From Periconia sp. R9002 (lineage: Eukaryota; Ascomycota; Dothideomycetes; Pleosporales; Periconiaceae), in contig JAMAHW010000014.1 of assembly GCA_023627715.1 (NCBI GenBank), positions 434,001 to 498,000 on the forward strand: a stretch of DNA of 64,000 nt, read 5' to 3'. The first letter of the stretch is position 1. Each line of letters starts with the position of its first letter. A program made the position numbers and the translations under genes. Under the pieces are notes generated by a model that was given only the letters and a program-made list of their open reading frames with translations, was not told the origin of the DNA and searched no databases. This document shows, piece by piece, positions 57,752 to 64,000 of this stretch.

Positions 57752-58273
57752 ATGTCTCCCTCAACACTCTTTTTACTCTTAGCGTTCTTGTTCATGACTT
57801 TGGTGGCCTCCGGCGCCGTCGACCACGATGATTCGACTTCCTCGATAGCTTCCGCTCTTTTGAATGCCGCTAGTGGTGGCTCCACAGCCGTTGAGAGCAG
57901 TCCAAAAGCCGGCAAAATGAAATCCTCTTCCTCGTTCAACGCGACGTCAAACTCTACAGCCAGCTCTGCCTCAGGACACAGGAAATCTACCTCGTCAAAC
58001 CGCCCTTCTGTCCCCATCACTCCGTCCGCCGCTTTCACTGCCGGTCTCGCATCCATCGTTCCTGTCACAGCTGTCCTCATCACACTCGCAATGATCGGCT
58101 TCCGTTTGTATCTCAACAAGATTGAAGATGAATCATACAACCTGCACTACGAAAAAGATCCTGAGTGGACAAAACCAAGAGCAGAGCTGGATTATAACCC
58201 AATATACGAGAAAGAAGCCGGATGGCCTAACCCAAGATCAGAGCTAGACACGCGCAAGAACCATATGAATTGA
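57752..58273 (+). CDS. small single-pass membrane protein with duplicated tail, 173 aa
   Basis: Single exon. Signal peptide at 1-22 (LFLLLAFLFMTLVASGAV), a Ser/Thr/Asn-rich lumenal or extracellular region (23-90) with many possible O- and N-glycosylation sites, one membrane helix at about 96-118 (IVPVTAVLITLAMIGFRLYL), then a charged cytosolic tail. The tail holds a direct repeat: YEKDPEWTKPRAELD and YEKEAGWPNPRSELD, 19 residues apart. Type I topology resembles fungal wall-stress sensors in outline, but there is no WSC domain and no detectable homology that I know. It converges on the F-box-like gene with 104 bp between the ends. Confidence 0.7.
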   Translation: MSPSTLFLLLAFLFMTLVASGAVDHDDSTSSIASALLNAASGGSTAVESSPKAGKMKSSSSFNATSNSTASSASGHRKSTSSNRPSVPITPSAAFTAGLASIVPVTAVLITLAMIGFRLYLNKIEDESYNLHYEKDPEWTKPRAELDYNPIYEKEAGWPNPRSELDTRKNHMN

Positions 58274-58377
58274 CGGGAAACAACAACAGCCACAGCGCTC
58301 ACCTGAATGTATCGATATATCCACCGAGACGGGTTCTCCAGAAGAGCAGAGAAATCAAATCGAACAGTGGTGGGGGT

Positions 58378-59634
58378 TCAGGCATCCAAGAATTCGTGGA
58401 GAGGTATGGTGGGGACAAGAGTTTCGACGGCATCCGTTAGCATTTTATCCATGCGTTTAGATGGCAGCCTTTCCCTGATATCCAAGACAATTTTATTCTT
58501 TTTCCCGCCCGTACGCGGCGTCCAATACATGTGCTTTGGGATCGATTCTTGTTGAAGTTTAACTAGACGCAGATACTCCAAATCCAGTACTTGGAACGAG
58601 GCTATCAGTGACCCCCAGGTTCCCTCCTTCATGTGGCACTTGCGGATGGTGACGTTGCGCAACGTATAGCAGTGCGCATGTATAAACGCTTTCACGTCGG
58701 CTGCGCTGACATGGAACCCGTGCAATTGAAGACTTTTCAGGTTGGAAAGGCGTACGGAGCGCGCCAAGGAACGAATGACGGCGACTCGCCATTGATACAG
58801 TCCATAAGTCAGCTGTGTACAGAGCACAAGCTCTTCAAGAGCGGGGGCGGCACTGATGAATCTCGAGATGTTTCTTTCCCAGCCCGGCACACGGGAATCT
58901 ACATAGTCAGTGCAAAGCGAAAGACTAAGCGTCCGCAGCGAGCAGAAAGCTTGGATCAAAGGAGCAGGCAACATAAAGACTGAGTAGTTCAGATTGGCTG
59001 ATTTGGTGGTTGCGCGGATTGTTGTCCCCTTTGTTGCGTAAAGCTGTTCGATCCGCAACTCGCTTTTCGATAATGCACTTGAAACGGCCTTGAAAGATGC
59101 CGCCAGAAATTCATGATCATCATATACTTCACTGGGTACGCTGCCGAGAGTTGTACCGTTCACTCTCATTCGAATAGTTCTGAGGTTGCGCAGCTGGCGT
59201 AGCGCGCGTGCGAGCTTATCGGTGACAACCTTCGGGTCCTTGGTGTGCCGCATGTATTCGAACAATTCAGCCTCCTGGCTAATGTCATTGAGCTTGACTT
59301 GCGGCACCCTTGGAAAACGTTTGGGCGGGGGATATATGCCTACGCGGCTAATCTGCTGGAGGCTCTCATAGTCGGCGCGATTAAGGAGTTTGACATCCAA
59401 AACAAGGACTTTATCAGCCAGGTGACGACACTTTGAGACTCTAAGAAGACGGTCCAACGATGAAGACGCTAATGTAGTGGTTCGACGAGTGAAGAAACGA
59501 TCACAAAAGGACGACAGTGTCAGATAGACGAGGTGCTTGGACGAGAGGCGGACGCTTTGATAGTCTGACAGGGAGAACTGGGCAGCAACAAGGTCGACAA
59601 GCTCCAGAGGCAGGCATTCTATCGGAGCTTTCAT
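58378..59634 (-). CDS. F-box-like protein, 418 aa, single exon
   Basis: The N-terminus IECLPLELVDLVAAQFSLSD is the usual start of a degenerate fungal F-box, followed by YQSVRLSSKHLVYLTLSSFC. The rest looks like irregular leucine-rich repeats (LRNLRTIRMRVNGT, FCSLRTLSLSLC, LSNLKSLQLHGFHV, LEYLRLVKLQ), the common substrate-binding part of such proteins. The protein would dock to Skp1 in an SCF ubiquitin ligase; the substrate is unknown. Many fungi carry large families of these proteins, so no orthologue can be named. Confidence 0.8.
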   Translation of the reverse strand: MKAPIECLPLELVDLVAAQFSLSDYQSVRLSSKHLVYLTLSSFCDRFFTRRTTTLASSSLDRLLRVSKCRHLADKVLVLDVKLLNRADYESLQQISRVGIYPPPKRFPRVPQVKLNDISQEAELFEYMRHTKDPKVVTDKLARALRQLRNLRTIRMRVNGTTLGSVPSEVYDDHEFLAASFKAVSSALSKSELRIEQLYATKGTTIRATTKSANLNYSVFMLPAPLIQAFCSLRTLSLSLCTDYVDSRVPGWERNISRFISAAPALEELVLCTQLTYGLYQWRVAVIRSLARSVRLSNLKSLQLHGFHVSAADVKAFIHAHCYTLRNVTIRKCHMKEGTWGSLIASFQVLDLEYLRLVKLQQESIPKHMYWTPRTGGKKNKIVLDIRERLPSKRMDKMLTDAVETLVPTIPLHEFLDA

Positions 59635-60057
59635 GAAGCATGTGATTGACGGCCAGAAATGTGCTCAAGGCTTTCTTGTTGTTAGTAAGTACAATTGATC
59701 ATGAGCTCGTCCTACGTGAGATGAGATGATGACATAAGCTATGCGCACGTGGGAACCCCCACCTGGAACGTGGGCAGTTGGATTGTAACAACGCAGTGCA
59801 ACTTCAACCTCCTTTACCCACCAGGCCTTGCCTACTCGCTCTCTTCGTTACGATTCCGAGGCCTGTGAAAATAGTCCTCATCTCTGCCTAGCCAGGCCTT
59901 CTCTGTGTTTTTGTCACCACATCGTCAGACATTGCCCGCCGGGAGCTCCTCGGAACAACTCTTTCCGACAAATTCTCCACCACTACACGATCGCCGCAGT
60001 GCATGCACGCTCAATCAACTCCAAGGAAACATCGAACAGATACACGTCAACTCTACC
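59635..60057. promoter_or_regulatory. divergent promoter region, F-box-like and HAPSTR1-like genes
   Basis: 423 bp between divergent ATGs, CT-rich towards the plus-strand gene. Contains GCACGTGG at 59746-59753. No TATA box evident. Confidence 0.45.
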
Positions 60058-60822
60058 ATGGACTCTATGCGCAGTCTCAATACGTCGCTCCCTAAGACGA
60101 GGCGGCGCCAGCCAACGCCCCAGCCTGACACCCATCAATCCTTTCGAAGCGCAGCCCTCACAGTCACCAATCTCTACAAAGCCGCCCTTGCCGATATCGA
60201 CCGCTCTCGTTCCGACGGATATCAAGACGCTTTGGAAGATCTCATTGGCTTTCTCGACAAAGAAAATCTGGGAATCAGCGATGGTGAGGGTTGGCGGATA
60301 CGACAGTGGGCCACGGAGCGGTTGGACGGATCTCTGCCGGTTCAGTCAACCAGCGAAAGCGACGACGAGGATGACAAAAGGGCACGAAGCTCGTCGCCTA
60401 TAATGGAAAGGAACTCCAGTCCGGAAGAGACACGAACTGTGGGACCCATGGCAGAACCGACCCATCGCTCTGACTCCGCACCCGCATCCGCTGCTACCGA
60501 ACCGCCTACCGATACCGATATGACACCTTTAACTATGTTCCATTTCTCTTCACCTCAAGCATACCCCTCGAATGCTCCACCTGATAGTACTTCGTATGAC
60601 CTCCCCGCCGCCGCCCGTCGAGCTTTTCCTCCTCCTCGCCGAACGTCTCATCGCTCTTCGTCACGAAATTTGCGACAGTCTGCGGCCCAAAATATTGTGA
60701 ATCTAGCAAGTGGAACTGGCGCCGGCCAGAAGCGGAAGATCATGCACGATTTCTTCAACATCGACATGAACGACCGCCGGGATGGGCCTGGAGGCGGACC
60801 CAAACGAGGGCGTATGTCATAG
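60058..60822 (+). CDS. HAPSTR1 (C16orf72)-like protein, 254 aa, single exon
   Basis: The conserved part is at residues 20-90: QSFRSAALTVTNLYKAALAD, GYQDALEDLIGFLD and GWRIRQWATERLD. The SAALTVTNLYK block followed by a GYQxALxD/E block matches the core of the HAPSTR1/C16orf72 stress-response family, which in animals works with the ubiquitin ligase HUWE1. The rest is low complexity, with KRKIMHDFFNIDM and a basic end PKRGRMS that may be nuclear targeting. The start ATG at 60058 is chosen because the family block begins soon after it; the frame is open further upstream to 59905 but without conservation. The family assignment is by eye; function in fungi is inference. Confidence 0.7.
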   Translation: MDSMRSLNTSLPKTRRRQPTPQPDTHQSFRSAALTVTNLYKAALADIDRSRSDGYQDALEDLIGFLDKENLGISDGEGWRIRQWATERLDGSLPVQSTSESDDEDDKRARSSSPIMERNSSPEETRTVGPMAEPTHRSDSAPASAATEPPTDTDMTPLTMFHFSSPQAYPSNAPPDSTSYDLPAAARRAFPPPRRTSHRSSSRNLRQSAAQNIVNLASGTGAGQKRKIMHDFFNIDMNDRRDGPGGGPKRGRMS

Positions 60823-61199
60823 CTTCAAACTCCGCGCACTTTCCCGCGAGGTTGACACGAAGTATCATGAACTCTTTACATCGCATCTGGCGACGGCGTT
60901 TGACAGTACGGCTTGGCTGCATTTCCGGGGGATAGCATGGGAGGATATGGTGCATTTCACTGGTGCATTTTTTCCTCCAATATTTTACCTGATACCACGT
61001 TACGCATAATGGGGGGAGGGAATAGAGATGACAATGAGGATGAATTTGGGAAATTTATGTTTAGAAGAACATGTATTGATACAGATGTACCAGAATCCAG
61101 CCCTCTAGCTGAATCGGTACCCACTGATAGCCAGTCCACTCTGAATCAACACTATTTTTACACAATATAACATTGACAAGTGAACCCCACACCCGTCTA
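60823..61199. other. intergenic, convergent 3' flanks
   Basis: 377 bp between the convergent HAPSTR1-like and DMAC1-like genes. Nothing further seen. Confidence 0.5.
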
Positions 61200-61529
61200 T
61201 CACGCAAACCACCGGTATAGCCCCAGGCCCACCATGATCCCAGCTGTGCCCGTTATTCCCGCCCGACGGCTCGCCATACCAAACATGCTTTTGCTCTTTC
61301 GTATCACCTCCTCTTGCGCGGTAAGCTGTGCGTGTCCAGAGACGTAGGTAAAGGCCCCGAGGCCCATGAAAGTAACGGTTCCTATTGCAAAGCTACAATT
61401 AGCTACCTGTTAAAGCTTGAATGGCATCTTGGGTTGCGGTGTACCTATAACGCGACACGGGGTGCAGTCGTCGAACTCGGCCTTGTCTTGCTTGATGGCT
61501 TGCTTGAATGTGGGTGTGGAGTCTCCCAT
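61200..61529 (-). CDS. DMAC1/DUF4536-like small mitochondrial membrane protein, 88 aa, two exons
   Basis: Minus-strand exons 61529-61445 and 61381-61200; the 63-nt intron has a GTACAC donor, a GCTAAT branch site and an AATAG acceptor. The protein starts MGDSTPTFKQAIKQDKAEF; DDCTPCRVIGTVTFMGLGAF joins a CxxC-R motif to the first membrane helix, and MASRRAGITGTAGIMVGLGL forms the second. CxxCRVxG before a two-helix hairpin is the mark of the DUF4536/DMAC1 family, which assists assembly of the distal membrane arm of respiratory complex I. The gene is easy to miss because neither exon is a long frame. It is transcribed divergently from the AP-3 mu gene, 224 bp away. Confidence 0.85.
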
Positions 61530-61753
61530 GGCGGGTACAATCTAAAAGAAAGGTGATGAAAGCGCAGCACGATGCGGTGGTCAGCTTCAGAGAAAGTTGA
61601 GAATGTCGGTAGGACTGTACTAGGACAGCGACAGGATCGGCGACAGGGATCCGTGGCCGAGGGCGCAATTCACAGCTCCCCACCAAATGCCTACCATAGA
61701 TCCAACCCACCCCACTACTCGCACCCCCCACGAGCCTAAACATCCAAGGAGAC
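61530..61753. promoter_or_regulatory. divergent promoter region, DMAC1-like and AP-3 mu genes
   Basis: 224 bp between the two start codons. No TATA box; both promoters must share it. Confidence 0.6.
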
Positions 61754-63536
61754 ATGAGCACGATAGAGGCGCTCTACATCTTTGATGAGCACAAGTAACT
61801 TCCTCCTCTTCTCGCGCACTTTATAGGGTTTAACAAACAATAGCACACCCCTCCTCGAGCACACGTATAGCGGCCGACCCCCGACATCCAGCACCCTCCT
61901 CCCCCTCTACCTCTCGCATCCTTCACCACGACCTTCCTTGATTTACCTCCCAAATACAAATCCGTCAACGCTACTATATTCGATAATCCAAGACCAACTT
62001 CTCTTTCTATGCCCGTGTTCGACCGACACAGAGCCTCTTCAGATCCTTGAGTTCCTACACCGCACCGCCGACGCTCTTGAAGACTTCCTTGGCGCTCCAC
62101 TGCTCGCCAGCAAGGTCGAAGCCAACTACGATGTCGTCGCACAACTACTTGGCGAGATGGTGGACGGGGGCGTCATCAGTTGCACCGAACCGAATGCGTT
62201 GAGAGATGTCGTCGAGGCGCCCAACTTCATAAAGAACCTGCTCGGCGGAGTCGGTCTCCCGAGTACTACGCCCAGTAGCTTAACAGCGGCCAGCGGAGGC
62301 GGTCCATTTTCTCTAGGGAGGGGTGCCAGCCCACGCCTGGGTCCCGTTGGAGGCTCCGGCGGAGCTTCACAGGCTACGAGCACTGTACCTTGGAGGAGAG
62401 CAAATGTAAGGCATACAAGCAATGAGATGTATGTGGATATTGTGGAGACGCTTAATATCACCTTGTCACCTTCAGGACGGCCACTAGCTGCCATTGCGAA
62501 TGGCTCGATTGCCTTTACAGCCAAGGTATCCGGAGTACCAGATCTTCAACTACAATTGGGATGCCCAGGAGGCCCGGCAAACACCATTGCATTGCCAGTT
62601 TTCCACCCTTGCGTGCGGTTTAACCGATGGAAGGATAGACCTGGAGATCTAAGCTTTGTTCCTCCAGACGGACGGTTTCTCCTGGCAGCATATGAAGTCG
62701 ATCTGCTTGGCCCGGCTGCGCTCGATGCCTTCTCAACATCTACTTCCGCGAAATCAGGCCCAAAGTTGAACATTCCAGCCACAGTCAGCGTTCAGACTGG
62801 CCTGGGATCCAGCGGATCCGACTTTGAAGTCAAACTAAACCTCAACCCTCGCTTCGCTGGTAACAAATCCTCCTCTTCCCTCTCCAGCGGCGGCGGCTCA
62901 TCAAGTCGTGGAGGCCGCGGTCTGGGCGGCGCAAGCTTCACATCCTCCGCTACACAAGGCACTACGGCAGCACCCACCATCGAATCCATGATCGTTCACG
63001 TCCCGCTCCCCTCGGGCGTCAAAAACGTGTCCGATCTCCGTGTTTCCCGCGGCGCAGGCGAAGCCGGATATGCTCCAGGAGACCGCGGTATCGAATGGCG
63101 ACTTACGGGTCGCGAGATTGCCAATCTCATGGCCAACGACCGCGGCAGCGGCACATCCCTGATCTCAACGCTACGCGGCACCGTCGTGGGCGCCGATGCC
63201 GACGATGCTGATGCCGACGTTGCTCTATCTACCAGCTCCAATACGTACGATTACGACGACGACGCCAGGCCGACTTCATACCAGGCCTCCTCCTCGCCCG
63301 CCGTTGATGCTTTCCCACCGCGGAACGGGGATGCTGAAAAGAAGAAGATGAAAGTCCTCATGCCTTCGTGCGCGATGGTGAGTTTCTCGGTCAAGGGGTG
63401 GTTGCCTAGTGGCATCAAGGTGGAGAGTTTGGGCGTGGATATGAAGAAGAGCACGGGGTTGGGGAGTGGAGTCACGCCGTATAAAGGCGTCAAGTACGTT
63501 TGCGTGAGCAAGAAGGGGGTTGAGTGCAGGTGTTGA
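61754..63536 (+). CDS. APM3: AP-3 adaptor complex mu subunit, 577 aa, two exons
   Basis: Exons 61754-61794 and 61844-63536, 49-nt intron. The start MSTIEALYIFDEHNTPLLEH is the classic mu N-terminus (longin-like fold), followed by PLQILEFLHRTADALEDFLG and YDVVAQLLGEMVDGGV. From about residue 200 the mu-homology domain begins (NEMYVDIVETLNITLSPSGR), which binds Tyr-based sorting signals; VRFNRWKDRPGDLSFVPPDG and the end GVTPYKGVKYV fit AP-3 mu rather than AP-1 or AP-2. AP-3 carries cargo from Golgi or endosome to the vacuole, bypassing multivesicular bodies. Gly/Ser-rich inserts near 155-180 and 345-365 and an Asp/Ala-rich stretch near 450 are fungal expansions. The tiny first exon was placed by family alignment. 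Confidence 0.93.
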
Positions 63537-64000
63537 TTCTATGCCATGTTTTTCTTTTGGTGTGCGGTTGCATAGTATGGAAAATATCATCTTGACCTGG
63601 TTGTAGGGGGTGGTCACTGTCAATAATCCAGTCGACTTAATCATCTCATCCATCTCGCAAAACGTCAATTACATCTAGAGACACAACAGCATCGCCGCAT
63701 TGAGCAATATTCATGCACGTTTAAATGCATACACGTTGATTTGTCACAAAAAGGCACGAAGGTATCACACTATTCTACTATCAAATCCATCTAAGACCTC
63801 TCTCCACATCCTCTAAAGCACATCAACTACAAGATACCCGCTCAGCCTGCCAAAATTGACTTCCGGGTGTATGCCCAGGAACGCAACGCTCACGCCTCAC
63901 ACTGCAAGACTCAATAGACCTCATGAGCACAAACGAAAACTAGAAATGATAACTGGCGCTGATGACGGCAGATTTTTATAAACGTCTTGTTGAAAGTCCC
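63537..64000. other. 3' flank of the AP-3 mu gene to the window end
   Basis: 464 bp, no gene seen. Confidence 0.5.

Overview
The window is nuclear DNA of a filamentous ascomycete (Pezizomycotina; Dothideomycetes is my best guess, not proven). Evidence: short introns (about 45-155 nt) with GTANGT donors and CTAAC/CTGAC branch sites, a Zn2Cys6 regulator, PTH11-like rhodopsin-domain membrane proteins, secreted S10 and S53 acid proteases, a GT34 Golgi glycosyltransferase and a berberine-bridge-type FAD oxidase. I rebuilt exon structures by hand; all junctions given keep the reading frame.

Layout. 0-2.4 kb: the 3' end of a probable regulator and a 488-aa conserved fungal protein. 2.4-12.2 kb: a nearly 10-kb gene-poor stretch with degenerate repeats and a tRNA-like Pol III element. 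12.2-24 kb: a sterol-glucosyltransferase-like protein, an SDR, an archaemetzincin, a coiled-coil/BTB-like protein and a rhodopsin-domain receptor-like protein. 24-29 kb: gene-poor except for two intron-containing tRNA genes (Val-CAC, Gly-GCC). 29-45 kb: GT34, Zn2Cys6 factor, FAD oxidase, HAD phosphatase, serine racemase/threonine dehydratase-like enzyme, serine carboxypeptidase and sedolisin. 47-57 kb: Cwc27 cyclophilin, Ale1-type MBOAT acyltransferase and a second rhodopsin-domain protein, bracketed by two related small coiled-coil genes that each have a private minisatellite just downstream. 57-64 kb: a single-pass membrane protein, an F-box-like protein, a HAPSTR1-like protein, a tiny DMAC1-like mitochondrial protein and the AP-3 mu subunit.

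Most genes are independent housekeeping or secretory functions (splicing, phospholipid remodelling, vesicle traffic, respiratory assembly). The S10 and S53 proteases lie in tandem and probably act together in acid extracellular or vacuolar peptide digestion. No polyketide synthase, NRPS or terpene synthase is present, so the regulator and FAD oxidase do not make a recognisable metabolite cluster.

The most novel signal is the two-gene coiled-coil family at 47.1-47.8 and 55.1-56.2 kb, with its shared D-A-E-x-L-L-x2-G-x-E-W-A-R motif, internal and flanking tandem repeats, and a CA microsatellite abutting one start codon. The degenerate direct repeats and SINE-like head in the 7.6-12 kb gene desert come next.
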